From the IMG/VR virus record IMGVR_UViG_3300044675_004707, positions 1-40,709 of that record: a DNA stretch of 40,709 nucleotides, one strand, 5' to 3'. The notes beneath the pieces were generated by a model. That model made no database searches. It had not been told where the DNA came from and saw only the letters and a list, made by a program, of their open reading frames with translations. The stretch is from a virus. A program made the position numbers and the translations under genes. Shown here one piece after another: positions 16,174 to 21,586 of this stretch (positions are counted from its first letter, which is position 1; the number at the start of each line of letters is the position of its first letter).

Positions 16174-16194
16174 TGCTACGCGTTTTGCTACACC
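16174..16194. repeat. Right integrase arm-type sites
   Basis: TGCTACGCG (16174-16182) and TGCTACACC (16186-16194) have the same orientation and 12-bp spacing as the inner left pair. Confidence 0.65.
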
Positions 16195-16220
16195 TTTTGG
16201 AGGCTGGCGGGGCTGGTAGT

Positions 16221-16415
16221 TTATTCCCGTGGTGGGTGTTTCTCGGGAGGTGTGGCGCCGGGTTTCTGGGGCTGGCTGAAGACGGTGATGTCGGGGTTTG
16301 CTCGCTGCATCCTGGTCAGTGCTCGAATGACCATGACGACGAGTCCGGGCGGATACTTGGCGAGCAGATCGCGGATGACCTGGGCGGCGATTGCTTTTGC
16401 TTGCTGGTGGCTCAT
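16221..16415 (-). CDS. Small helical protein, unknown function
   Basis: This encodes 64 residues. The start is fixed by a TAATG overlap with the stop of the upstream leftward gene (16415-17116). The first 40 residues form an amphipathic helix pair (SHQQAKAIAAQVIRDLLAKY, VVMVIRALTRMQ), and the end is Pro/Lys-rich. It lies between the leftward regulatory genes and attP. No family recognised; a small DNA-bending or accessory recombination role would fit its place but is not shown. Confidence 0.55.
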   Translation of the reverse strand: MSHQQAKAIAAQVIRDLLAKYPPGLVVMVIRALTRMQRANPDITVFSQPQKPGATPPEKHPPRE

Positions 16416-17116
16416 TAAAATCGGCTTTCACAGGCGATCATCTCGGCTATGGAAGCGGGCTTAGCTCCCTCTGGGATTGTATAGACGATCTCACCATCGT
16501 CGGTCTCGGTGGCATCGAGGTCGTCGGTCCGGTAGAACTCCGCCGCATCGTCAAGGTAGGTGTAGTTATCAACGAACGCCTGCCGGCTGAATGTTTCCCT
16601 GATCTGACCAACTGCCGCAGCGCGGTCGCGGAAGGCGTAAAACTCATTGTTGGGGGATGAGCCCATGGTGGCAGACTCGATGATGATCGTAGACTCGCGT
16701 GATGACTTGATTAGATCCCACCAGTAAGGGGCACTCGATCCCCGATGGAAGAGGCCGCCTGTTTTGATTTGCTCTAGGTCAGCCAGCGCTCGACCTAAAT
16801 AGTTCAACTGGTTTTCCACGGACATCTCCATGTCTCCCCCGGAGTGCCACTGAGTCATCTCTTCGAGGACCGCCTGGGCCTCGTTGGGGTGGTTGGCTTC
16901 TAGGTCGGAAACTAGGCCGTCCCTCTCTTCCATCTTGTCGATCATGTCGATCCACCAGTCGATGGTGGATTGATTGGCTGTCGCGTCGTAGTCCGCGTTA
17001 TCTACCCGGACTATGCCGGGATCATCGGATGTAATGTCGCCCAGATGATCGGCGCAGGTGCCGGCTGTATAGGTTAGGATCTCGATCTCGTTGGTGTTGG
17101 TGTTGAGGATTTTCAT
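16415..17116 (-). CDS. Acidic protein of the lysogeny block, unknown function
   Basis: This encodes 233 residues, strikingly acidic (many Asp and Glu, for example ITSDDPGIVRVDNADYDAT, MEERDGLVSDLEANHPNEAQ, TDDLDATETDDGEIVY). No signal peptide or membrane segment. The middle has an aromatic patch (SSAPYWWDLIKSSRES). A high negative charge is typical of DNA-mimic anti-restriction proteins, among others; no such family is recognised here. The leader is C/A-rich (AACCCACCCACACCC on the coding strand). It overlaps the next gene by TAATG and so belongs to the same leftward unit. Confidence 0.6.
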   Translation of the reverse strand: MKILNTNTNEIEILTYTAGTCADHLGDITSDDPGIVRVDNADYDATANQSTIDWWIDMIDKMEERDGLVSDLEANHPNEAQAVLEEMTQWHSGGDMEMSVENQLNYLGRALADLEQIKTGGLFHRGSSAPYWWDLIKSSRESTIIIESATMGSSPNNEFYAFRDRAAAVGQIRETFSRQAFVDNYTYLDDAAEFYRTDDLDATETDDGEIVYTIPEGAKPASIAEMIACESRF

Positions 17117-17144
17117 GGGTGTGGGTGGGTTGTAGTGGTTAGGC

Positions 17145-17414
17145 TTAAATTCCGGCCACTAGGTTCCAGTATTCGGTGACGCTGACGAGGTCGTCGCGGA
17201 ACTCTTTGAAGAGGGCTTCGGTGAACTCGCTCGTGAATCCTTCCTCGTCGCCAGTCATGTCGAGGTCTCCGGAAAGGAGAACGTCGCCCTCTGAATTGCA
17301 CAGTCTAAAGGGCGTGGACCGGACGCCGTTCGAGGTCTGGTAGTCGAGGGAGACGCCCCCCTGTGTGGTTTCTATGAGGTCAAGGAGCTGCTGGCGGGTG
17401 TATTCAGTTTTCAT
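17145..17414 (-). CDS. Small acidic protein, unknown function
   Basis: This encodes 89 residues with no signal or membrane segment. An N-terminal helix (EYTRQQLLDLIETTQGG) is followed by beta-like segments (VSLDYQTSNGV, FRLCNSEGDVLLSGDLD) and a C-terminal helix with an aromatic pair (EALFKEFRDDL, VTEYWNLVAG). It lies in the leftward unit between two other unknowns. The leader is a CCACAACAA repeat without Shine-Dalgarno (17419-17456). No family recognised. Confidence 0.55.
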   Translation of the reverse strand: MKTEYTRQQLLDLIETTQGGVSLDYQTSNGVRSTPFRLCNSEGDVLLSGDLDMTGDEEGFTSEFTEALFKEFRDDLVSVTEYWNLVAGI

Positions 17415-17418
17415 GGGT

Positions 17419-17456
17419 GTTGTTGTGGTTGTTGTGGTTGTTGTGGTTAGTGTGGT
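17419..17456 (-). repeat. CCACAACAA leader repeat
   Basis: On the coding (minus) strand, the bases before the ATG at 17414 are repeated CCACAACAA units. The string is unstructured, C/A-rich and lacks a Shine-Dalgarno. Similar C/A-rich leaders precede 14702, 17116, 24155, 24789 and 34487. Confidence 0.6.
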
Positions 17457-17474
17457 GCGTTGTGGGTGGGTTGT

Positions 17475-17648
17475 CTAGTTTCTGAAGGGGTTGGGGAGTT
17501 GGAGGGATCCGCTACCGGACCAGTGCCAGCGATTGTTGACGATGGCGATCCATGCCCGGCATGTGCTGGCCTTCGGTTGCTCTTTAAGGGAGGCGAGCCG
17601 TCGCAGGTGGTCCCGGCGTGCTAGGTCTTTGACTTTGCGGAGGTTCAT
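17475..17648 (-). CDS. Small basic protein, unknown function
   Basis: This encodes 57 residues. The start chosen is the ATG at 17648, two bases after the stop of the upstream gene (17651), with a basic N-terminus (NLRKVKDLARRDHLRRLASLKEQP). A start further up at 17708 would overlap that gene by 58 bases and is less likely. The second half (CRAWIAIVNNRWHWSGSGSLQLPNPF) has three Trp. The basic helix suggests nucleic-acid contact; no family recognised. Confidence 0.5.
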   Translation of the reverse strand: MNLRKVKDLARRDHLRRLASLKEQPKASTCRAWIAIVNNRWHWSGSGSLQLPNPFRN

Positions 17649-17650
17649 GG

Positions 17651-18142
17651 CTAGGCGGTGGCAAAGTGTTCCATCCGGAGCTGGCGACTGGTCTTGGGGG
17701 ATCCCCATGCTGCGTCCGAGTATCCCGCCAGCGAGCCAATTGCGGCGTTTTTCAGACCCTCAAGGAATGCATGGGCGTTGCTGGTCTCCCATTCGGGGTG
17801 TTCACTGCTCTGATAATCAAGGCAGGATATGGCCTTCAGTACCTGGACAGGCTCGAAGTCCCATGAATTTAGCATTTCATCGAGCTTGATCGGCGAGATC
17901 GTGAAGAGGTCAATCGGTGCCGGATCTTTAGGGTAACGGTAGTTGACGCTCTTTACGTTCTCCTGCCACAGCTCCGTAGCAAATGCGGCGGCGGCCTCGG
18001 GGTCGTACTGACTGATTTCCTTGGCCTCGTTGTTCCACCAGGTGAAATTCCCGTGGGATCCCCGGTTGATGCGACGGCTCAGGGCTGCCGCGACGAGGTA
18101 GATGATGTGGTTTTCATTGACTATGTATGCACTCATTTTCAA
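17651..18142 (-). CDS. Conserved protein of phages and plasmids, unknown function
   Basis: This encodes 163 residues. It opens MSAYIVNENHIIYLVAAAL (after MK) and contains ENVKSVNYRYPKD, LKAISCLDYQSSEHPEWETSNAHAFLEGL and a C-terminal GYSDAAWGSPK. This set (MSAYIV at the start, a YRYP block, LDYQSxE..W..S.A) is one I recognise as a widely distributed small protein of mobile elements without an assigned biochemical role. It is soluble with no catalytic motif visible. It sits in the leftward unit after the RHH and lipoprotein genes. Confidence 0.65.
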   Translation of the reverse strand: MKMSAYIVNENHIIYLVAAALSRRINRGSHGNFTWWNNEAKEISQYDPEAAAAFATELWQENVKSVNYRYPKDPAPIDLFTISPIKLDEMLNSWDFEPVQVLKAISCLDYQSSEHPEWETSNAHAFLEGLKNAAIGSLAGYSDAAWGSPKTSRQLRMEHFATA

Positions 18143-18254
18143 TTTGCCCGTTTGGTCGGTCGGCTCTTCCGTGGTGCTAATCTCTCACGGGATCTCACTG
18201 GAACGCAAGAGAAATCTTAAGAAATCTTTTATGGCCTGCGGAATGGCTTAGAAT

Positions 18255-18530
18255 CTAGTTCGGCGGGCGGTTGCGGTCGTCCTTCTCGGCGGCCTTCCGG
18301 GCTTTCTGGAGGGCTGACGGTGGGATTTTCCCGGTGCCTGTCACTCGGGGGAACGTGGTGCCATTCAGGACTGAGGCCGTCACTGCGGCGGAGATATAGC
18401 CTCCTCGTGAAAGTCCGCTTTCCTTGGCTAGGTAATCCATCGCGGCGAGGACTTCGACGCATAGCGTCGAGCTGATGGATGCCTTGCCCTTCCCTGGTCC
18501 GTTTCCCGTGCGGTCTGGTTTCTTGGTCAT
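18255..18530 (-). CDS. Probable ribbon-helix-helix DNA-binding protein
   Basis: This encodes 91 residues. After a basic N-terminus (TKKPDRTGNGPGKGKA), the strand ISSTLCVEVLAAMDYLAKESGLSRGGYISAAVTASV has the RHH layout: one beta-strand, helix, GLSRG turn, helix. The remainder is a basic tail (LQKARKAAEKDDRNRPP). It would act as a dimeric DNA-binding protein, perhaps a second repressor or an auxiliary to the switch. The gene is spaced 1 base from the lipoprotein gene's stop, so the two are cotranscribed. Confidence 0.6.
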   Translation of the reverse strand: MTKKPDRTGNGPGKGKASISSTLCVEVLAAMDYLAKESGLSRGGYISAAVTASVLNGTTFPRVTGTGKIPPSALQKARKAAEKDDRNRPPN

Positions 18531-18531
18531 G

Positions 18532-18861
18532 TCAGTAAATGTCTAAGGGCGTTCCGGGGTTGGTTCTGAGCATTTCTTCAGTCTTTCTGAGTTCCAAATC
18601 CAATTTGTAAGCGCGGTTGAAATCATCAATCCCCCTCCAGACTAGCCAAGTGCCGTTTGTTGTCTGGTATCCGCCGAGATAGGCGGCTTGGCCTTTTGTG
18701 GTGTCAAGCAGGAGTGTTATTTTGTTGCCGTTTCTAGGGTCTGTCGTTTCATGGAGTGCGTAACGTGGCGCAGGGTAGCAACCGGCAACGGTCAGAATGC
18801 CGAGGAATATCAAGGGATATTGCATGACATTCCGTCTTGCAGTGTATTTGACATTTTTCAT
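18532..18861 (-). CDS. Small predicted lipoprotein
   Basis: This encodes 109 residues from ATG 18861; an internal ATG at 18825 would give 97. A basic n-region (KNVKYTARR) and hydrophobic core (YPLIFLGILTVAGC) end in a lipobox (VAGC), so the mature protein is lipid-anchored. The mature part (GNKITLLLDTTKGQAAYLGGY, WLVWRGIDDFNRAYKLD) is soluble, with a C-terminal helix. Position directly after the RHH repressor in the leftward unit suggests expression in the lysogen, where an envelope lipoprotein could act in superinfection exclusion; that is inference from place and export only. Confidence 0.65.
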   Translation of the reverse strand: MKNVKYTARRNVMQYPLIFLGILTVAGCYPAPRYALHETTDPRNGNKITLLLDTTKGQAAYLGGYQTTNGTWLVWRGIDDFNRAYKLDLELRKTEEMLRTNPGTPLDIY

Positions 18862-18879
18862 AGAAGTAAGATGCGATTT

Positions 18880-19194
18880 CTACGATGTTGCCCTTCGGTT
18901 CGTTTGCTTTAAGGCGGCGCTGGGTCCGTTGTGGTTCTTCTTTGCGTGAAAGCCTATCCTGGGCGTGTTCGTAGGGGGCTCTTCGGCCACTTTGGCTGTT
19001 TCTGGTTGTGGTGGAGGATATACGCGGCTAAGGAGGTTGGTCCGGTCGAGCTGCTCGATCGTGTCGAGAAACTCAGAGATGGCCGTGACGGCTAGGTCAG
19101 CCTTGGTGATCCCTCGCTCATCACAGAACTTATCCAGCCGGGCTTTTAATGCCTTTGGCAGTCTGAAGTTGAATGTGCTTTCCCGCTTCTTCAT
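18880..19194 (-). CDS. Ribbon-helix-helix regulator, leftward side of the switch
   Basis: This encodes 104 residues from ATG 19194; a TTG at 19212 lies inside an operator and is rejected. KRESTFNFRLPKALKARLDKFCDERGITKADL is a textbook RHH: a basic beta-strand (STFNFRL), helix 1, a GITKAD turn and helix 2 (AVTAISEFLDTI). A Pro-rich linker and basic tail follow. It is the first gene of the leftward unit and faces the RHH at 19286, so it is the prime candidate for the lysogeny repressor. Likely target: TGTGGCACA sites at 19203 and 19257. Confidence 0.75.
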   Translation of the reverse strand: MKKRESTFNFRLPKALKARLDKFCDERGITKADLAVTAISEFLDTIEQLDRTNLLSRVYPPPQPETAKVAEEPPTNTPRIGFHAKKNHNGPSAALKQTNRRATS

Positions 19195-19202
19195 GCACCC
19201 AA

Positions 19203-19211
19203 TGTGCCACA
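19203..19211 (-). promoter_or_regulatory. Operator copy 1 (TGTGGCACA on minus strand)
   Basis: TGTGCCACA on the plus strand is the exact reverse complement of TGTGGCACA at 19257. It lies 9-17 bp upstream of the leftward start at 19194, where a bound protein would block leftward transcription or translation initiation. Confidence 0.6.
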
Positions 19212-19250
19212 ATGGAAATTCCCTGCACTAAGAATTTCGCTTATTTGTGG

Positions 19251-19278
19251 TTGACATGTGGCACACGCAAGATACAAA
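19251..19278 (+). promoter_or_regulatory. Rightward early promoter, repressor-controlled
   Basis: A perfect TTGACA at 19251-19256 is followed 16 bp later by TACAAA (19273-19278). The spacer contains TGTGGCACA (19257-19265), so a bound repressor would exclude RNA polymerase. The expected transcript start is about at the ATG at 19286, which suggests a leaderless mRNA. Confidence 0.6.
19257..19265 (+). promoter_or_regulatory. Operator copy 2 (TGTGGCACA)
   Basis: This copy directly abuts the -35 box of the rightward promoter. Together with copy 1 it forms an inverted pair with 45 bp between the sites, suited to binding by RHH dimers from either or both switch proteins. Confidence 0.65.
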
Positions 19279-19285
19279 TGGGCGC

Positions 19286-19474
19286 ATGACGGATCAACTA
19301 GACGCAACCATGACCATGAGAATCCCCGTTGAACTCAAGGCGCGACTCCGCGCAGAAGCTGATAAAAACTGGCTTAAACCTTCCGATGTCGCACGCATCG
19401 CCATCCGTGATTTCTTGGATGCAAAGTGTGGCACAACCGAATTGCAAGCGAATCATGAGGAGGTTGAGAAATGA
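19286..19474 (+). CDS. Ribbon-helix-helix regulator, rightward side of the switch
   Basis: This encodes 62 residues from ATG 19286; upstream in-frame GTG 19247 and ATG 19256 overlap the promoter and operator and are rejected. TMTMRIPVELKARLRAEADKNWLKPSDVARIAIRDFLDA is an RHH of the CopG/Arc type: strand MTMRIPV, helix, LKPSD turn, helix. It is the first gene of the rightward early unit, so it probably acts as a Cro-like counter-repressor. Its end overlaps the next start by ATGA. A third TGTGGCACA copy lies inside its 3' part. Confidence 0.72.
   Translation: MTDQLDATMTMRIPVELKARLRAEADKNWLKPSDVARIAIRDFLDAKCGTTELQANHEEVEK
19427..19435 (+). promoter_or_regulatory. Operator copy 3 inside the RHH gene
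   Basis: TGTGGCACA occurs a third time, 162 bp downstream of copy 2, in the coding sequence of the rightward RHH gene. The distance is compatible with DNA looping to copies 1 and 2. It may be chance; a 9-mer three times within 240 bp argues against that. Confidence 0.45.
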
Positions 19475-19605
19475 GCACGCATTCATTCATCTTGGAGCTG
19501 ATCGCGCTCGGGTTCCTGTTTTCCCTGGCGATCTTCTCCGGGCCTCTCTCTGCCGCCGCCTCTTCTTTTTTTTACGGTTCCAACAACCGGAGGGTAAGAA
19601 AATGA
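19471..19605 (+). CDS. 44-residue membrane protein coupled to both neighbours
   Basis: ATG 19471 overlaps the RHH stop (ATGA), and the stop TGA at 19603-19605 overlaps the next ATG at 19602 in the same way. The product starts MSTHSFILELIALGFLFSLA and has one membrane helix (about residues 7-30), then Ser/Phe/Tyr and a basic end (NNRRVRK). An ORF this short is easy to miss; the two overlaps and the membrane character support it. An eight-T run (19566-19573) encodes two Phe. Function unknown. Confidence 0.6.
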   Translation: MSTHSFILELIALGFLFSLAIFSGPLSAAASSFFYGSNNRRVRK

Positions 19606-19823
19606 GCACCGCAGGGGAACTGGTGCGCCTGGAAGTCTGGCCGTCGAGGAAGACCCGCGTCATTCTTGAGAAGCTGCGCCCGTCCTGGCTGCTGGCCCTC
19701 CATCCCGGCGTTTCTTTTTTTTATAGGGTAGAGGTCAACCATGACACGAAGACACTAACACCAGACCCTGTAAGGGCTCGGGATGTCTTTCGGGAGTCGT
19801 GCCGCTGGGCTGCAAAAGCATGA
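19602..19823 (+). CDS. Small early protein, unknown function
   Basis: This encodes 73 residues from ATG 19602, overlapping the upstream stop. AGGGTAAGAAA precedes it, a fair Shine-Dalgarno. Sequence features: ELVRLEVWPSRKTRVILEKL, a hydrophobic patch LLALHPGVSFFYRVEV, and a basic end. The frame is open further upstream but that part overlaps two genes. No family recognised. It carries an eight-T run at 19715-19722. Its stop overlaps the next start (ATGA at 19820). Confidence 0.55.
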   Translation: MSTAGELVRLEVWPSRKTRVILEKLRPSWLLALHPGVSFFYRVEVNHDTKTLTPDPVRARDVFRESCRWAAKA

Positions 19824-20017
19824 GCGCCACACCTACAACTCCTGCCCGCTGGCTGACCTCCCGCGAGGTGTGCGACCGCCTCGGGATCCACCTCAATACG
19901 CTCGCCCGGTATGTCGCCGCCGGTGAGTTCGGCAAGGTCTTGTTCCTATCCCGGAAGGATAGGCGGATCAGTGAGACTGCCCTCGATGCTTTCATCACTC
20001 GCCGACTTGTAGGTTGA
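19820..20017 (+). CDS. xis: Excisionase-like HTH protein
   Basis: This encodes 65 residues from ATG 19820. RWLTSREVCDRLGIHLNTLARYVAAGEFGKVLFLSRKDRRISETALDAFI is the winged helix-turn-helix of the MerR/excisionase (HTH_17) type: S-R-E-V..L-G-I..T-L-x-R-Y, a wing with R-K-D-R-R-I, then a helix E-x-A-L-D-A-F. In a temperate phage with a tyrosine integrase this is the natural candidate for excisionase, although a general regulator would look the same. It lies in the rightward unit, so it would be made on induction and not in the lysogen. Confidence 0.7.
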   Translation: MSATPTTPARWLTSREVCDRLGIHLNTLARYVAAGEFGKVLFLSRKDRRISETALDAFITRRLVG

Positions 20018-20019
20018 CC

Positions 20020-20976
20020 ATGGCAAAGCGCTCCAAGCATTCACTCCTGGATCAGGTGGCCGCGGAGGAATCCGCCGCCCCTTCTCTTTTTTTAGTTTCT
20101 ACGGAAGAGGAAGGGAATCAGGAGATGGAGCGCCGTGGAGAGTTCACCGCTGAAAGGCTGATGGAATCCCGTCCGATGATATATAAAGCGCTGGTCGATG
20201 GTCTCGGGCAAGGTCTCGGGGTTCGTCAACTCTGCCGGGCTTATCGGGTCAGTCACCACACCGTCGCCGCCGTCATGGCTCGGGAATCTGCCGCTGTAGC
20301 CACACTTAAAGAAAGAACAGTTTCGGTTCTTCGCACCTTCGGACGACTCGCCGCCGATCGTCTCCTGGATGAAGTCGATCAGATCCCCATTCAAAGTCTC
20401 CCGATTGCTCTCGGAATCGCCGTGGAGAAGGCGGAGCTGTTGAGCGGTGGAGCCACTTCAAGAATAGAGCACGCCGATTCCGGTCCTACTCACGAGGACT
20501 ATCTCCGGATGATCTCCGGGAAGGTCATAGAGGCGGAGCTTGTCCCGGCTACCGGTTTTAAGGGGGAAGAAGTCGCCCAAAAGAGCGACGATCCCGCTGC
20601 CCTGGTGCAGGCCGAGCCCGCCGCGGTTGCCGCTCCCGGCGCCGGCCTGGCTCTCCTCCCTGGTGTCTCTTCTGCTGCCTTGGTTCCCACTGGAATCAGT
20701 GAGAATCTGACAGCACCTGATGAGCAATCAGGTGTTTCAGAGGGTTCCTACTCTGTAGAGGCTGCTCCTGCTACGCTTTCTGATACACAATCGCCCAGCT
20801 TCGAGGCCGTCGAGGATGGCCAGCCAGCGACTCAGGAGACCCACCAGCGCGTCGAGGATGTCGAGACGGCCATCGATGCGACGACCGCGGATGGAGCGAG
20901 CACGAGGGCACGGCGGACGCGGACAGAGGGGGGGAGGGGGTCCGCAAAATCACGCCGGGTGTCCGGGGGGCATTGA
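20020..20976 (+). CDS. HTH DNA-binding protein with long disordered tail (TerS-like or regulator)
   Basis: This encodes 318 residues from ATG 20020; a TTG at 20014 that overlaps the upstream stop would add two residues. Residues about 40-150 are helical with an HTH (GLGVRQLCRAYRVSHHTVAAVM), and then LGIAVEKAELLSGGATSRIEH, a pattern found in small-terminase-like phage proteins that follow the HTH with an oligomerisation helix. Residues about 160-318 are Ala/Pro/Ser/Glu-rich and probably disordered, ending in a basic Arg/Gly tail. It is about 8.4 kb from the large terminase, unusual for TerS, so an early regulator is the alternative. The end of the gene holds G-runs (20928-20940, 20965-20970). 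Confidence 0.55.
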   Translation: MAKRSKHSLLDQVAAEESAAPSLFLVSTEEEGNQEMERRGEFTAERLMESRPMIYKALVDGLGQGLGVRQLCRAYRVSHHTVAAVMARESAAVATLKERTVSVLRTFGRLAADRLLDEVDQIPIQSLPIALGIAVEKAELLSGGATSRIEHADSGPTHEDYLRMISGKVIEAELVPATGFKGEEVAQKSDDPAALVQAEPAAVAAPGAGLALLPGVSSAALVPTGISENLTAPDEQSGVSEGSYSVEAAPATLSDTQSPSFEAVEDGQPATQETHQRVEDVETAIDATTADGASTRARRTRTEGGRGSAKSRRVSGGH

Positions 20977-20986
20977 TCCATTCACG

Positions 20987-20996
20987 GAAAATTTTC
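20987..20996. other. AT-rich palindrome GAAAATTTTC
   Basis: This perfect 10-bp palindrome in an otherwise G-rich patch lies between a group of T-runs (19566-20093) and a group of A-runs (21084-22511). It may be part of a replication origin; that is speculative. Confidence 0.3.
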
Positions 20997-21002
20997 ACTA
21001 AA

Positions 21003-21374
21003 ATGAGCACCACACCAACACCAACCAACACCACTGAGGAGAAACCCTCGCTGATCCATCGTATCCTGCCCGGAATCGCTTCCAAAAAAGAAAAAGGGGG
21101 GGCGACTGGGCCGATGGGTAAGACGGCACCTGAGACCTCGGGAGCTTCCGACCAAGGGAACGACCGTCGAGTCCGCCTCTATGTCGCCAAAATCGGAAAA
21201 AACAAGAACCTCCTTCAGGCCCGCAGGATGCATGGACCGGAGGATGAGCTACTCACGGTCGGCTGCAAGGATGCCCAGGCATTCCGGGTCAAGACCTACA
21301 TCGAGGCGGAGGCCGATGCCGATGGCCGTCTCTACATCGTGGAGGAGAAGCGCTGGCTTCGTTTCGCAAAATGA
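21003..21374 (+). CDS. Small early protein, unknown function
   Basis: This encodes 123 residues from ATG 21003 (GGAAAA upstream; an in-frame ATG at 20973 is less likely). A Thr/Pro-rich N-terminus and a Lys/Gly patch (encoded by A6-G-A5-G7 at 21084-21102) are followed by a folded part of about 65 residues (RRVRLYVAKIGKNKNLLQAR, EAEADADGRLYIVEEKRWLRF) that alternates strand-like segments. No family recognised. The stop overlaps the next start by ATGA. Confidence 0.55.
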   Translation: MSTTPTPTNTTEEKPSLIHRILPGIASKKEKGGATGPMGKTAPETSGASDQGNDRRVRLYVAKIGKNKNLLQARRMHGPEDELLTVGCKDAQAFRVKTYIEAEADADGRLYIVEEKRWLRFAK

Positions 21375-21586
21375 AGCGGCTCTCCAACATCATGGGCTGG
21401 CGTTACCGCCATGCCGGGAGCATCGACTCCTATCTCGCCGATCGGGAGGAATCCGGCGCGGCATCAGCCCGGTCGGCCATGAGCGCCGTCCAGTGGAGCC
21501 AGTTCTGGTTCCTCATGCGCGATGCCCTGAAAAAAGAAGGGGTCCACGCTCCACGCTATGCATCCACCATCGGGAGGGCTGTCTGA
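21371..21586 (+). CDS. Small helical protein, unknown function
   Basis: This encodes 71 residues. Start by ATGA overlap with the upstream gene; stop TGATG overlap with the replication gene at 21586. Sequence: a Trp/Tyr/Arg-rich start (IMGWRYRHAGSIDSYLADRE), then a helix (SARSAMSAVQWSQFWFLMRDALKK). Continuous overlap on both sides places it in the replication operon. No family recognised; a helicase-loader or replication accessory role would fit the place only. Confidence 0.55.
   Translation: MKRLSNIMGWRYRHAGSIDSYLADREESGAASARSAMSAVQWSQFWFLMRDALKKEGVHAPRYASTIGRAV

Larger units (their letters stand above)
15968..16195. other. attP: attP region: half-tRNA core flanked by arm-type repeats
   Basis: The core is the tRNA-Thr half at 16107-16145. 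On the left, TGCTAC-starting direct repeats lie at 15969, 15984 and 15996; on the right at 16174 and 16186; an inverted GTAGCA lies at 16056. The paired copies on each side (TGCTACACG at 15984 and 15996; TGCTACGCG and TGCTACACC at 16174 and 16186) have the same 12-bp spacing. An additional inverted repeat (AACCTGCT at 15980, AGCAGGTT at 16008) overlaps the left arm. The whole lies just upstream of integrase, as expected for attP with P and P' arms. Confidence 0.8.

Noticed and set aside
16165-16464. Rightward open frames of 80-100 codons opposite the leftward genes
   Set aside because: They lie opposite two leftward genes joined by TAATG overlap (16221-16415 and 16415-17116), have no start context and their translations look like antisense shadows.
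19247-19285. GTG 19247 or ATG 19256 as start of the rightward RHH gene
   Set aside because: Both lie within or before the -35/operator region of the promoter that should transcribe the gene; ATG 19286 also gives the standard short arm before the RHH strand.
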